Part shown: one piece after another, positions 1 to 10,795 of the stretch | Numbering within the stretch: the first letter of the stretch is position 1 | Layout: each line of letters opens with the position of its first letter | From: Rhodobacteraceae bacterium LNNU 3342 | GTDB taxonomy: Bacteria > Pseudomonadota > Alphaproteobacteria > Rhodobacterales > Rhodobacteraceae | Length of the DNA: 64,000 bases | Direction of reading: 5' to 3' | Assembly: GCA_008711135.1 (NCBI GenBank) | Contig: VUAW01000002.1 | Span: 248,001-312,000 of the forward strand | Notes under the pieces: model-generated | Seen by the model: only the letters and a program-made list of their open reading frames with translations | The model's database searches: none | What the model was told of the DNA's origin: nothing | Made by a program: the position numbers and the translations under genes

Positions 1-813
1 GGCGGCATCGACACCCGTCGCCTGACCCGCGCCATCCGCCAGCAAGGCGCGCCCCATGTCGCGCTTGCCCACGATCCCGAAGGCAACTTCGATGTCGAAC
101 GGCTTGTCGCCAAGGCGCGCGCGTTCCGGGGGCTGGTGGGCCTTGACCTTGCCAAGGATGTAACCTGCGCCCAAAGCTACCGCTGGAACGAGATGCGCTG
201 GTCTTGGCCCGAAGGCCACAAGCCGCGCGAGACCGAAGGGCTGCGGGTCGTGGCCATCGACTATGGCGCGAAGCGCAACATCCTGCGCTGCCTCGCCTCG
301 GCCGGCTGCGACGTGACGGTGCTGCCCGCCACCGCCACTGCCGAGGATGTTCTGGCCCTGAACCCCGAAGGCGTGTTCCTGTCGAACGGCCCCGGCGACC
401 CGGCTGCCACCGGCGAATATGCCGTGCCTATGATCCGCGGTGTGCTGGAACGGGATGTTCCGGTCTTCGGGATCTGCCTTGGCCACCAGATGCTGGCGCT
501 GGCCCTGGGCGCCAAGACGGTCAAGATGAACCACGGCCACCATGGCGCGAACCATCCCGTGAAGGACCTGCAAACCGGCAAGGTCGAGATCACGAGCATG
601 AACCACGGCTTTACCGTGGACAGCCAGACCCTGCCGGTCGGCGTGATCGAAACGCATGTCAGCCTGTTCGACGGCTCGAACTGCGGCATCCGCGTCACCG
701 ATCGCCCGGTGTTTTCGGTCCAGTATCACCCGGAGGCAAGCCCCGGCCCGCAGGACAGCTATTATTTGTTCGAGCAGTTCGCAGAGGCGATGCGCAAGAA
801 CCGGGCCGCCTGA
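1..813 (+). CDS. carA: Carbamoyl-phosphate synthase small subunit, 5' end missing
   Basis: Glutaminase subunit of carbamoyl-phosphate synthase: it releases ammonia from glutamine and channels it to CarB for arginine and pyrimidine synthesis in the cytosol. The frame is open from base 1 (GGIDTRRLTR...), so the N-terminus lies left of the window. The C-terminal class I amidotransferase domain is intact, with the nucleophile Cys in FGICLGHQ and the His/Glu of the HPE motif near the end. The segment GLDLAKDV is typical of the CarA N-terminal domain. No carB follows; the next gene is unrelated. Identification is secure, only the start is unseen. Confidence 0.97.
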   Translation, partial: GGIDTRRLTRAIRQQGAPHVALAHDPEGNFDVERLVAKARAFRGLVGLDLAKDVTCAQSYRWNEMRWSWPEGHKPRETEGLRVVAIDYGAKRNILRCLASAGCDVTVLPATATAEDVLALNPEGVFLSNGPGDPAATGEYAVPMIRGVLERDVPVFGICLGHQMLALALGAKTVKMNHGHHGANHPVKDLQTGKVEITSMNHGFTVDSQTLPVGVIETHVSLFDGSNCGIRVTDRPVFSVQYHPEASPGPQDSYYLFEQFAEAMRKNRAA

Positions 814-878
814 GCCGTTAAGGCCAAATTAACCTTGCGCAGCGCAATCTGAGGCATGTCCCTTGCCCGGAGCGCTGC

Positions 879-2735
879 GTGATCCCTCTGCCCCGCACCC
901 TAGCCAGCCCCTCGCCCGCGCCTAAGGCGTTAGGGCAGATCCTGCTGGAACACGGCACGTTGAATCCTGCCGATCTGGTGAATGCGCTGGCGCAGGAAGG
1001 AAAACGGGGTGCACGGCTGCGCGAGGTGCTGCTGCGCCAGGGGATGGTAACGGAACCGGCGCTGGTCGACGCGCTGGCGGATCAATGGCAGGCCGATGTC
1101 GCCGATCCTGCCAGCCACCCGGCAGACCCCCGCATGATCGACGCCTTCGGGCTGCAGACCTGCCTGCGCGAAGGCATCCTGCCGTGGCGTTCGGCCGGGG
1201 GCGTTACCATTGTCCTGACCGCCCGCCCGGAGGAATTCATCCGTCACCGCATGCGGCTGACAGAACTTTTCGGCCCGGTCTGCATGGCCGTTGCCACGGA
1301 AAGCCAGATCCATGCCGCCATTCTGGCCGTGCGTCGGCATGATCTGAACCGACGCGCCGAATCGCGCCCCGCCCCGGAATTCAGCTGCCGCAACTGGCCT
1401 GCGCGGCCGGTTCAGATGGTGGTTCTTGCACTGGTGTTGCTGGCGGTTCTGCTTGCCGTCATCGCCCCGAAGGTGCTGTTCGCGGGCCTTGTCTTCTGGG
1501 CGCTGGGGTCACTGGTGCTGGTCAGCGCGGTCAAGGCGGCCTCGGCGGTGGCACATCTGCGTCGGCAGCCGACGCCCGTCCACCCTGCCCCCATCATCGC
1601 ACGGATGCCGGTGGTGTCGGTCATGGTGCCGCTTTACCGGGAGCCTGACATCGCGCCGCGCCTTGTGCGGCGGCTGGGGCGGCTGACCTACCCGAAGGAA
1701 TTGCTCGACGTGCTGCTGGTGGTGGAGGAAGAGGATGACCTGACCCGCAGCGCCCTTGCCGCCCGGACCCTGCCGGCGTGGATGCGGGTGGTCGTGGTGC
1801 CCCAAGGGCCGCTCAAGACCAAGCCACGTGCGCTGAACTTCGCGCTGGAATTTTGCCGGGGCACGATCATCGGCGTCTATGATGCCGAGGACGCGCCAGA
1901 GCCTGACCAGATTCACCGGATCGTGCGCCGCTTCCATGAACGGGGGCCGGAACTGGCCTGCGTGCAGGGGGTGTTGGATTACTACAACCCCGACACCAAC
2001 TGGCTCGCCCGCTGCTTCGCGATCGAATATGCGGCTTGGTTCCGCGTGGTCCTGCCGGGGATGGAACGGCTTGGCCTCTGCCTGCCGCTGGGGGGGACGA
2101 CGCTGTTCTTCCGCCGGTCCGTGCTGGAGGAGCTAGGTGCTTGGGACGCCCATAACGTGACCGAAGATGCGGACCTTGGCATCCGCCTTGCCCGTCAGGG
2201 CTACCGGACCGAGGTGCTGCCCACCGTCACCGGCGAAGAGGCGAACTGCCGGCTGGTGCCTTGGGTCAAGCAGCGGTCGCGCTGGCTCAAGGGCTATGCG
2301 ATGACCTACATCGTCCATATGCGGAACCCCCGGCAGCTGCTGCGTGAGATCGGCCCCTGGAGGTTCTTCGGGCTTCAGGTGCTGTTCGGGGCGACGCTGT
2401 CACAGTTTCTGCTGGCTCCGGTGCTGTGGGTATTCTGGCTGCTGGCGCTGGGGTTCGGCCCCGCAATCAGCGATGTGGTTCCGATCATTCCGGGCATGGC
2501 GGCGCTGTTCCTGCTGACAGAGGCGATCAACATGACCATCGGCGCCATTGCCGTTTCAGGGCCGCGGCACCGGTTCCTGTGGCGCTGGGTGATCACCATG
2601 CCGCTTTATTTCCCGCTGGCGACGCTGGCCGCCTACAAGGCCCTGCGCGAGTTGATGGTGAACCCCTATTACTGGGACAAGACGGCGCACGGCATCTTTG
2701 ACATTGCGCAGGTGCCGCGCCGCCGCATCAATTGA
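879..2735 (+). CDS. Membrane family 2 glycosyltransferase with N-terminal MshEN-like domain
   Basis: Predicted 618-residue processive-type glycosyltransferase of the inner membrane. Residues about 15-155 resemble the MshEN/GspE N-terminal domain (paired LGQILLEHG and REVLLRQG helices). Two hydrophobic segments follow (about 177-225). The GT2 domain carries DAEDAPEPD (about 334), EDADLG (about 428) and QRSRWLKG (about 464), the D,D,D,QxxRW set of cellulose-synthase-like enzymes. Further membrane segments lie at the C-terminus. The start is a GTG; the only nearby upstream ATG (856) is out of frame. The domain pairing recalls NfrB-like proteins, but there the MshEN part is C-terminal. Sugar donor and product are unknown. 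It ends 8 bases into the convergent GntR gene. Confidence 0.85.
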   Translation: MIPLPRTLASPSPAPKALGQILLEHGTLNPADLVNALAQEGKRGARLREVLLRQGMVTEPALVDALADQWQADVADPASHPADPRMIDAFGLQTCLREGILPWRSAGGVTIVLTARPEEFIRHRMRLTELFGPVCMAVATESQIHAAILAVRRHDLNRRAESRPAPEFSCRNWPARPVQMVVLALVLLAVLLAVIAPKVLFAGLVFWALGSLVLVSAVKAASAVAHLRRQPTPVHPAPIIARMPVVSVMVPLYREPDIAPRLVRRLGRLTYPKELLDVLLVVEEEDDLTRSALAARTLPAWMRVVVVPQGPLKTKPRALNFALEFCRGTIIGVYDAEDAPEPDQIHRIVRRFHERGPELACVQGVLDYYNPDTNWLARCFAIEYAAWFRVVLPGMERLGLCLPLGGTTLFFRRSVLEELGAWDAHNVTEDADLGIRLARQGYRTEVLPTVTGEEANCRLVPWVKQRSRWLKGYAMTYIVHMRNPRQLLREIGPWRFFGLQVLFGATLSQFLLAPVLWVFWLLALGFGPAISDVVPIIPGMAALFLLTEAINMTIGAIAVSGPRHRFLWRWVITMPLYFPLATLAAYKALRELMVNPYYWDKTAHGIFDIAQVPRRRIN

Positions 2736-3378
2736 ACCGCCGCGCTCCGGCATCGAGCTTCAGCCGGGTTTCAAACGCACGGGAAATGTGGTTGCGCAGC
2801 GCCGCATAGGCCGCGTCACCATCCCGCGCCTCGATTGCCTGAACAATGGCGTCATGTTCCGCGAGCGTCTCCGCACCCCGCCCCTCGGCGCCCAGCGAGG
2901 TGCTGGCCAGAAGCGCCATCGACCGGTGCACAAGATCAAGCTGCTGCACCAGGTAGCGGTTGTGCGAAGCCAGGTGGATCTGCTTGTGGAACCGCCGGTT
3001 GGCCCGCGACAGGGCGTCCGGGTCATTCAGCAGCATGCGGTCATCCTCGACCATGGCGCGCAGGACCCGCGTTTCTTCCTCCGTCGCGTGCCGGGCGGCC
3101 AGCCGGGCGGCCAGCCCCTCAAGCTCGGCCCGCACGATATAGAGTTCGGCCAACTGGTTGTGGTCCAGCGAGGCTACGATCAGGCTGCGCCCGTCCCGGG
3201 TCAGCATCGACTGGGTCTCCAGCCGTTGCAGCGCCTCGCGAACGGGTGTGCGCGACACACCGAACCGGTCGGCCAGTTCCGATTCCACCAGCCGGTCGCC
3301 GGGCTTGTAAAGGCCAAGATCGATCGCCTCAAGGATCAGGGTATAGGCGTCCTTCTGCGCCGACTTCGGCTCTTTCAT
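2728..3378 (-). CDS. GntR-family transcriptional regulator, FadR/FCD subfamily
   Basis: 216-residue DNA-binding regulator. The N-terminal winged helix is clear: ESELADRFGVSRTPVREAL is the canonical GntR recognition region (residues about 30-50). The C-terminal half is an all-helical FCD ligand domain, with the FHKQIHLASHN and AEHDAIVQAIEARD histidine-containing helices that bind a metal and an organic acid effector in this family. A strong GGGAGGA ribosome site precedes the ATG. It is divergent from the HAD nucleotidase gene. Targets and effector cannot be read from the context. Confidence 0.92.
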   Translation of the reverse strand: MKEPKSAQKDAYTLILEAIDLGLYKPGDRLVESELADRFGVSRTPVREALQRLETQSMLTRDGRSLIVASLDHNQLAELYIVRAELEGLAARLAARHATEEETRVLRAMVEDDRMLLNDPDALSRANRRFHKQIHLASHNRYLVQQLDLVHRSMALLASTSLGAEGRGAETLAEHDAIVQAIEARDGDAAYAALRNHISRAFETRLKLDAGARRFN

Positions 3379-3437
3379 AGTTCCTCCCGAATTGACGCGC
3401 CACCCTAGCCGCGCGACACGGCGACGATCAAGCCCGG

Positions 3438-3466
3438 TTGCCCGTGCCGCGCCCTGGGTTTATCCT
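3438..3466 (+). promoter_or_regulatory. Sigma-70-like promoter of the HAD nucleotidase gene
   Basis: TTGCCC (3438-3443), a 17-base spacer and TATCCT (3461-3466). Only six bases separate the -10 from the ATG at 3473, and there is no Shine-Dalgarno sequence. Transcription would start at or next to the A of the ATG, which implies a leaderless mRNA. Confidence 0.55.
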
Positions 3467-3472
3467 GCGCGA

Positions 3473-4120
3473 ATGGTAGCGCATCACTTCACCCATGTCC
3501 GCAGCTGGGTCTTTGACCTCGACAACACGCTTTACTGTCCCAGTTGCCGGCTGTTCGACCAGATCGACCGCAAGATGACCGACTACGTCATGCGGACGCT
3601 GAACCTGCCCCGGCCAGAGGCGGACAAGCTGCGCCACGACTACTGGCAGGCCTACGGCACCACCCTTGCCGGGCTGATCGAGCATCACGGCGTCGATCCC
3701 GAACCCTACCTGGTCGAGGTGCATGACATCACCTTTGATACGCTAGTGCCGGACCCTGACCTTGCCGCCCGCATCCGCGACCTTTCGGGGCGGCGGATCG
3801 TCTATACCAATGGGTCTGCCCCCTATGCCGAACGGGTGCTGGAAGCGCGGGGGCTGACGGGCCTCTTCGACGCGATCTATGGTGTGGAACACGCAGGCTA
3901 CCTGCCCAAGCCGCATCGCGCCGCATTCGAAGCGATCTTTGCGGCAGACAAGCTCGACCCCGCCAGTGCCGCGATGTTCGAGGATGATCCCCGCAACCTT
4001 GCCGCCCCGCATGAACTGGGGATGCGGACGATCCACGTCGCGCCGGTAGCGGTACCTGCCAACCACATCCACCACCATACGGATGACCTGACCGGCTTCC
4101 TATCCCTGCTGGCGAAATAG
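3473..4120 (+). CDS. HAD-superfamily pyrimidine 5'-nucleotidase
   Basis: 215-residue cytosolic phosphatase of the Pyr-5-nucleotidase (SDT1-like) HAD group, expected to dephosphorylate UMP/CMP or related phosphates. Motif I is FDLDNTLY with both Asp residues near residue 15, motif II is the TNGS segment, motif III the Lys of LPKPHRAAF, and motif IV FEDDPRN. The frame stays open upstream to 3392, but the ATG at 3473 gives the family's usual N-terminus and sits right behind a -10 box. No ribosome site is visible, consistent with leaderless translation. Confidence 0.88.
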   Translation: MVAHHFTHVRSWVFDLDNTLYCPSCRLFDQIDRKMTDYVMRTLNLPRPEADKLRHDYWQAYGTTLAGLIEHHGVDPEPYLVEVHDITFDTLVPDPDLAARIRDLSGRRIVYTNGSAPYAERVLEARGLTGLFDAIYGVEHAGYLPKPHRAAFEAIFAADKLDPASAAMFEDDPRNLAAPHELGMRTIHVAPVAVPANHIHHHTDDLTGFLSLLAK

Positions 4121-4146
4121 CCGCCGCCCGGATGACCGAATGCCGC

Positions 4147-4176
4147 TTGGACGCGCCCCCACGCCCGGCCTATGTT
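4147..4176 (+). promoter_or_regulatory. Sigma-70-like promoter of the UbiH-type gene
   Basis: TTGGAC (4147-4152), an 18-base spacer, then TATGTT (4171-4176). The predicted start of transcription, about 4183, leaves a short leader carrying the AGGAGG used by the ATG at 4197. Confidence 0.45.
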
Positions 4177-4196
4177 GCGGCGCAGGAGGCATGACC

Positions 4197-5393
4197 ATGC
4201 GCATCACGACCGACATCATCATTTCAGGCGGCGGCGTCGCCGGGCTTGCGGCAGCAGCGGCTTTTGGGGCGGCAGGCTTTTCGGTGCTTTGCGTCGATCC
4301 TGCCCCCCCGGTGACCGAGGGTGAGGCCGAAGGCGCGGACCTGCGGACGACTGCTTTCCTTCAGCCGTCGGTCGCAGTGCTGGAGGCGGCAGGCCTTTGG
4401 ACGCGGCTGCTTCCTTTTGCGGCGCCGCTGCAGGTCATGCGGATCGTGGACGCCGGAGGCGAACTGCCCGAACCCCGGCTGACCAAGGACTTCGTCGCAA
4501 GCGAAGTGTCTGAGCAGCCCTTTGGCTGGAACCTCCCGAACTGGCTGTTGCGGCGGGAAATGCAGGCATGCCTGCAGGACCTGCCGAACGTGACCTTCCG
4601 CCCCGGCGTGGGGACGGAAAGCGTGATGACGCGCGAAAGTGGCGCCTTCGTCCGCCTGTCCGACGGCACGCGGGCCGAGGCTCGCCTGCTGATCGGCGCG
4701 GATGGCCGCAACTCCCCTGTGCGAGAGGCGCTGGGGATTGGCGTGCGAACCACGCGCTATGGGCAAAAGGCGCTGGCCTTTGCCGTGACCCATCCGATCC
4801 CGCATGACAACGTTTCGACTGAAATCCACCGGTCGGGCGGGCCCTTCACGCTGGTCCCCCTCCCCGACCGCGACGGCCGCCCCTGTTCCGCCGTCGTCTG
4901 GATGGAACGCGGACCAGAAGCGCAACGCTTGTTCACCCTGCCCGTGGCGGAGTTCGAGGCAGCGGCATCGGAACGGTCCTGCCACCTGTTCGGCCCGCTG
5001 GAACTGGCAAGCCGCCGCACGATCTGGCCGATCATCAGCCAGATTGCCGAGCGTTTCGCGGGCGAACGCACCGCCCTCATCGCCGAGGCTGCCCATGTCG
5101 CGCCGCCTATCGGGGCGCAGGGCCTGAACATGAGCCTTGCCGATACGCGGACCCTGTTGGACTTGGCCCAGGCAAACCCGCAGGATCTGGGCGGCCCGCA
5201 GATGCTGGAGACCTACCACCGCCGCCGCTGGGCAGAGGTTCAGGCGCGGCTGACGGGGATCGACATGCTGAACCGCGCTTCGATGATGGGCGAACCGCTG
5301 CTGCGGGACCTGCGGGCCGGGGCGCTTGATGCGCTTTATTCCGTGGCGCCGGTACGGCGGGCGCTGATGCGGGCGGGGCTTGGGATGCGCTAG
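4197..5393 (+). CDS. FAD-dependent UbiH/Coq6-family monooxygenase
   Basis: 398-residue aromatic hydroxylase of the UbiH/UbiF/VisC group, probably acting in ubiquinone ring hydroxylation at the membrane. An N-terminal Rossmann FAD site (ISGGGVAGLAAAAAFG) is followed by the GADGRNSPVRE motif (about residues 165-175) and the C-terminal FAD motif AAHVAPPIGAQGLNMSLAD, where the usual GD is replaced by EA (AEAAH). AGGAGG at 4184-4189 fits the ATG at 4197 and is too close to the ATG at 4191. Which ring position it hydroxylates cannot be told. The stop overlaps the convergent Lrp gene by 4 bases. Confidence 0.88.
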   Translation: MRITTDIIISGGGVAGLAAAAAFGAAGFSVLCVDPAPPVTEGEAEGADLRTTAFLQPSVAVLEAAGLWTRLLPFAAPLQVMRIVDAGGELPEPRLTKDFVASEVSEQPFGWNLPNWLLRREMQACLQDLPNVTFRPGVGTESVMTRESGAFVRLSDGTRAEARLLIGADGRNSPVREALGIGVRTTRYGQKALAFAVTHPIPHDNVSTEIHRSGGPFTLVPLPDRDGRPCSAVVWMERGPEAQRLFTLPVAEFEAAASERSCHLFGPLELASRRTIWPIISQIAERFAGERTALIAEAAHVAPPIGAQGLNMSLADTRTLLDLAQANPQDLGGPQMLETYHRRRWAEVQARLTGIDMLNRASMMGEPLLRDLRAGALDALYSVAPVRRALMRAGLGMR

Positions 5394-5844
5394 CCCAAGG
5401 GGCCGGGCCGCAGTTCTTCGGACAAGAGGACATTGGCATCCACCTGCCCCAGCCCGGGCAGCGTCATGATCCGGCGGCGCAGCACGCGCTCGAAATCGCT
5501 CAGGTCCCGGGCGACGACCCGTAGCCTGTAGTCATAGACGCCCAGCACGTGCTGAACGGTCTGAACCTCGGGGATGGCCGTGACGGCACGTTCGAAATCC
5601 TCAAGGCTCACCCGGCCTTTGGTTGCCAGCTTCACGCCCAGGAAAACCGTCACGCCAAAGCCGAGCGCAGCGTGGTCCACCTCTACCCGCTGGCCGCGGA
5701 ATATACCTGCTGCACGAAGCCGCTGGATGCGGCGCCATGTCGCCGGTTGCGACAGGCCCAGCGCCCTGCCCAGCGCACCGGCGCCCTGCGTGGCATCCTG
5801 CGCCAGCGCCCGCAGGATGGCGCGATCCGTGTCATCCAGTGCGA

Positions 5845-5848
<4 letters not shown>
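5390..5848 (-). CDS. Lrp/AsnC-family transcriptional regulator (second of a pair)
   Basis: 152-residue regulator. Residues 1-60 form the AsnC helix-turn-helix (DDTDRAILRAL ... LGLSQPATWRRIQRLRAAGI). The rest is the RAM/AsnC ligand-binding fold (LGVYDYRLRVVARDLSDFE). The start is a GTG overlapping the stop of the upstream Lrp gene in a GTGA arrangement, so the two are translationally coupled. Together they lie divergent from ilvC and are candidates for regulating branched-chain amino acid synthesis. Confidence 0.92.
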
Positions 5849-7453
<1,605 letters not shown>

Positions 7454-7467
7454 GCCCGCCACCAAGC

Positions 7468-7493
7468 AAAAGGCGCCCTACGGGGCGCCTTTT
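7468..7493. terminator. Bidirectional intrinsic terminator between ilvC and glmM
   Basis: A perfect 11-bp stem, AAAAGGCGCCC / GGGCGCCTTTT, around a TACG loop. A-tracts and T-tracts on both sides make it work in both directions between these convergent genes. Confidence 0.9.
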
Positions 7494-7498
7494 CAGTT

Positions 7499-8842
7499 TC
7501 AGGCCGCGGCCTCTACCTCGGCCACGATGCTGTTGACGACCTCATGCAGCAGCGTCTCATCCTCGCATTCCGCCATAACCCGGATCAGGGGCTCGGTTCC
7601 TGACTTGCGGATCAGCAGGCGGCCATGGCCCTGCAGACGCGCCTCGGCATCGGTGATGCGTGCCTTGACCGAGGGGCTGCCCAAGGGTTCGGCCCCGGCT
7701 GTAAAGCGCACGTTCTTCAGAAGCTGCGGCACCGGCGTGAACTGGCGCACAAGCTTGCTGGCCGGCTGTTCCGTCTGCGCCATTGCGGCAAGGAACTGGA
7801 GCCCCGCGATCAGCCCGTCGCCGGTGGTCGCAAAATCCGTCATCACAATATGGCCGGACTGTTCGCCGCCCAGGTTCCAGCCGCCGCGGCGCATGGCCTC
7901 TACCACGTAGCGGTCGCCGACCGCAGTGCGTTCAAGCCTCAGCTGCCGCTCAGTCAGGAAGCGTTCCAGCCCGAGGTTAGACATGACCGTGGCAACCAGC
8001 GTATCGCCACGCAGCCGTCCCTCCTCCGCCCAGCGGCTGGCGAAAAGCGCCATGATCTGGTCGCCGTCCGCCACCTGCCCCCGTTCATCAAGGATCATCA
8101 CCCGGTCCGCGTCGCCATCAAGGCAGATGCCCAGATCGGCCCCATGCGCCACAACCGTTTCCGCCGCCGCCCGTGTATCGGTCGATCCGCAGCCCTGATT
8201 GATGTTGAAGCCATTAGGTGACACGCCTACAGGGATAACATCGGCACCCAGCTCCCACAGCACGTCCGGCGCGGCGCGATAGGCGGCGCCATTCGCGCAA
8301 TCGAGCACGACGCGCAGGCCGCTCAGCCGTTTGCGGCCGGGGAACGTGGTCTTGGCATATTCCACATAGCGACCACGGCCATCGTCGATCCGGCGGGCGC
8401 GCCCGATATTCTGGGGCTGGGCGGGCTGGATTTCGCCCTCAAGGATCGCCTCGATCTCTGCCTCGGCCTCGTCCGACAGCTTGAAGCCGTCGGGGCCGAA
8501 AAACTTGATGCCGTTGTCCTGGTGCGGATTGTGGCTGGCGGAAATCATGATGCCCAGATCCGCCCGCATCGACCGCGTCAGGAAGCCTACCGCCGGCGTC
8601 GGCACCGGCCCCAGCAGAAGCACGTTCATCCCGGTCGAGGTCAGCCCTGCCGTCAGCGCGTTTTCCAGCATGTAGCCCGACAGCCGCGTGTCTTTGCCGA
8701 TCACCACGCGATGCTGTTGCTGCCCGTCGCGACGGAAGTAGCGGCCAGCGGCGGCGCCGAGCTTCAGCGCGATTTCCGCGGTCATCGGATAGCTGTTCGC
8801 CTCGCCGCGCACCCCGTCGGTTCCAAAGAGCTTCCGCGTCAT
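7499..8842 (-). CDS. glmM: Phosphoglucosamine mutase
   Basis: 447 residues; interconverts glucosamine-6-P and glucosamine-1-P on the way to UDP-GlcNAc for peptidoglycan and LPS. It shows FGTDGVRG at the N-terminus, the phosphoserine loop ISASHNP (about residue 102), the metal site DGDADR (about 243) and the C-terminal phosphate loop [12 protein letters not shown]. The ATG overlaps the stop of folP (ATGA), so translation is coupled in a folB-folP-glmM operon. Confidence 0.98.
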   Translation of the reverse strand: MTRKLFGTDGVRGEANSYPMTAEIALKLGAAAGRYFRRDGQQQHRVVIGKDTRLSGYMLENALTAGLTSTGMNVLLLGPVPTPAVGFLTRSMRADLGIMISASHNPHQDNGIKFFGPDGFKLSDEAEAEIEAILEGEIQPAQPQNIGRARRIDDGRGRYVEYAKTTFPGRKRLSGLRVVLDCANGAAYRAAPDVLWELGADVIPVGVSPNGFNINQGCGSTDTRAAAETVVAHGADLGICLDGDADRVMILDERGQVADGDQIMALFASRWAEEGRLRGDTLVATVMSNLGLERFLTERQLRLERTAVGDRYVVEAMRRGGWNLGGEQSGHIVMTDFATTGDGLIAGLQFLAAMAQTEQPASKLVRQFTPVPQLLKNVRFTAGAEPLGSPSVKARITDAEARLQGHGRLLIRKSGTEPLIRVMAECEDETLLHEVVNSIVAEVEAAA

Positions 8843-9855
8843 TGACCGTAGTCCTCCCTCGTGATCGCCGACCAGAGCCGCAGCGCCTGGTCGGTTTCAG
8901 CCACATCATGCACCCGCAGGATCTGCACCCCCTGCGCCACGCCGGCAAGCGCCGCCGCGATTGATCCCGGCGCCCGCCCAGCAGGGTCCGGGGCACGCCC
9001 GATCTCGCCAATGAAACGCTTGCGCGACACGCCCAGCAGGATCGGGCAGCCCAGCCCGTGGAACAGGCTCAGCCCCCGCAGCAGGGCAAGGTTCTGGTCC
9101 TGCGTCTTGGCAAAGCCGATGCCGGGATCGACCACGATCCGGTGGCGCGGGATGCCCGCAGCCTCGGCCACGGCGATGCGTTCGGCGAGCCAGTCATAGA
9201 CATCCAGCAGCACGTCATCATAGCCCGTATCCTGCTGCATGGTCTGCGGCGTGCCGCGGCTGTGCATCAGGCAGACGAACGCCTCTGCCTCGGCCGTCAC
9301 AGTGGCGATGGGCGGGTCAAAGGTGAAGCCGGACACATCATTGACCAGCACCGCGCCGGTCTCAAGCGCCGCGCGGGCGACGGCCGCCTTGCGCGTGTCG
9401 ATGGAAATTGGCTGCGCCACCCCTTCCGCCATCAGCGTTCCGATCAGCGGGCGGATGCGGTCGATTTCCTGGTCTACGGGGACTTCGGCTGCGCCGGGGC
9501 GGGTGCTTTCGCCGCCGATGTCCAGCATCGTGGCACCGGCATCCACCAGCGCCCGCGCGTGGGCAAGCGCGGCCTCAAGGCTCGTCAGTCGCCCGCCGTC
9601 AGAAAAACTGTCTGGCGTGACGTTGACGATCCCCATCAGATGCGGGCGGTCCATGGCCAGCCCCGCGATGGGTGCGCGGCGGGCACACAGCCGGTCGCGT
9701 ATTTCGGCCGGAAGATCGGCAGCGGGCATCTGCCGGGGCGCGCGGCCCCGGGTCAGAACCTCGACTCGGTCGAACCAGCACCAGCCGCCAGCCAGCGGCA
9801 GCGCGCCGGGGGCTGGTGCCGCGTCAATTTGGGCAAGGGGGCGGAAATAGTCCAT
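8839..9855 (-). CDS. folP: Dihydropteroate synthase with N-terminal extension
   Basis: Condenses p-aminobenzoate with dihydropterin pyrophosphate in folate synthesis. About 338 residues from the ATG at 9855. The catalytic TIM barrel begins near residue 70 with [15 protein letters not shown], followed by [18 protein letters not shown] and GVSRKRFIG. The first 65 or so residues are extra compared with the usual 270-280-residue enzyme. A TTG at 9891 would add 12 residues; I prefer the ATG because MDYFRPLAQ looks like a natural start, although no strong ribosome site is visible. It lies between folB and glmM. Confidence 0.95.
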   Translation of the reverse strand: MDYFRPLAQIDAAPAPGALPLAGGWCWFDRVEVLTRGRAPRQMPAADLPAEIRDRLCARRAPIAGLAMDRPHLMGIVNVTPDSFSDGGRLTSLEAALAHARALVDAGATMLDIGGESTRPGAAEVPVDQEIDRIRPLIGTLMAEGVAQPISIDTRKAAVARAALETGAVLVNDVSGFTFDPPIATVTAEAEAFVCLMHSRGTPQTMQQDTGYDDVLLDVYDWLAERIAVAEAAGIPRHRIVVDPGIGFAKTQDQNLALLRGLSLFHGLGCPILLGVSRKRFIGEIGRAPDPAGRAPGSIAAALAGVAQGVQILRVHDVAETDQALRLWSAITREDYGQ

Positions 9856-9894
9856 CTTCGCGATCTGCCGTGAAACGGTGGGGCTTGGCAAGCC

Positions 9895-10779
9895 TCAGCG
9901 CACAAGGCGTTCAACGGGCACCGCGGTTTCCGCCGGCAGCTCGCCCGGCCCCGCCAGCACCAGCGCCTCGGCCCCCAGCAGCTCGGCCAGCCAAGCGGCA
10001 AGCCCCAGCGCGTCGCGCGCATCCTCCGGCCCCTCGACCGCGTCAAGCACCAGCTTGGAGGGCGCCCAGACGATCACCCGCCGTTCGCGGATCGCCCAAT
10101 CGATTTCCGTGCGCGTCCCCACCACAAGGCAGTCTGGATGACGCGAGGCGAAGTCCCAGGCATTCTGTTCGATTGCCAGCAGGTCGATCCGGCGTTGTGC
10201 CGCGGGCGTGGCTGCCTGCGGCACCGACCCTTCCGGCAGGCCGACCACCAGGATGACTGGCAGCCCCCGCGTCTTCAGCGCCTCAAGCGGCGGCGCAGGG
10301 TCACCCCCCAGCCAGACCACCAGCGGCCGTGCCATCGGGGTGGCATCAAGTGCAGGATTGTCCTTGTGTGTCCGGACGATCTCTACGCCCAATGCGCCGG
10401 GGCCACGGTCCAGTTTCTCGATCCGGACAAAGACCCGCAGCGCCTGCGGCGCCCGCAGGATGCGGTCCGCCACCCGTTCGGCCAGCGTCTCCAGCAGGTT
10501 CAGCCGTTCCGCCGCAAGCTCGGCCGCCACGGCCTCAGTCAGGACGTCATAGGACAGGATTCTGTCTACGTCGTCCTCCAGCGGTGCGGGATGGGGGCGA
10601 AGTTCGACCACGATGTTGAAGCACAGGCGCTGAACCTGATCGCGTTCCGTCTGGAAGGCGCCAATCTCCACGGGCACCACGTGATCTCGCAACGAGATCC
10701 TGTCAGGCATGCCACCCCCGGACGTCGCCGCGGCGCGTTCCTCGGGGTGGGCAAAGGCAAGGCTTGTCTCGGTACTCAT
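9895..10779 (-). CDS. folB: Dihydroneopterin aldolase fused to an amino-acid-kinase-like domain
   Basis: 294 residues, more than twice the usual 120 for FolB. Residues about 25-145 are the aldolase fold (RISLRDHVVPVEIGAFQTER, LETLAERVADRIL, VRIEKLD), which converts dihydroneopterin to 6-hydroxymethyl-dihydropterin. Residues about 150-294 are unrelated to FolB; IVWAPSKLVLDA and DALGLAAWLAELLGAEALVLAG resemble the late part of amino-acid-kinase-fold proteins. The start at 10779 (MSTETSLAF) is chosen because upstream residues are low-complexity and overlap the SleB gene's end; MPDRIS at residue 24 is an alternative. First gene of folB-folP-glmM. Confidence 0.88.
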   Translation of the reverse strand: MSTETSLAFAHPEERAAATSGGGMPDRISLRDHVVPVEIGAFQTERDQVQRLCFNIVVELRPHPAPLEDDVDRILSYDVLTEAVAAELAAERLNLLETLAERVADRILRAPQALRVFVRIEKLDRGPGALGVEIVRTHKDNPALDATPMARPLVVWLGGDPAPPLEALKTRGLPVILVVGLPEGSVPQAATPAAQRRIDLLAIEQNAWDFASRHPDCLVVGTRTEIDWAIRERRVIVWAPSKLVLDAVEGPEDARDALGLAAWLAELLGAEALVLAGPGELPAETAVPVERLVR

Positions 10780-10795
10780 CGCGGTCGTTGCGGCC

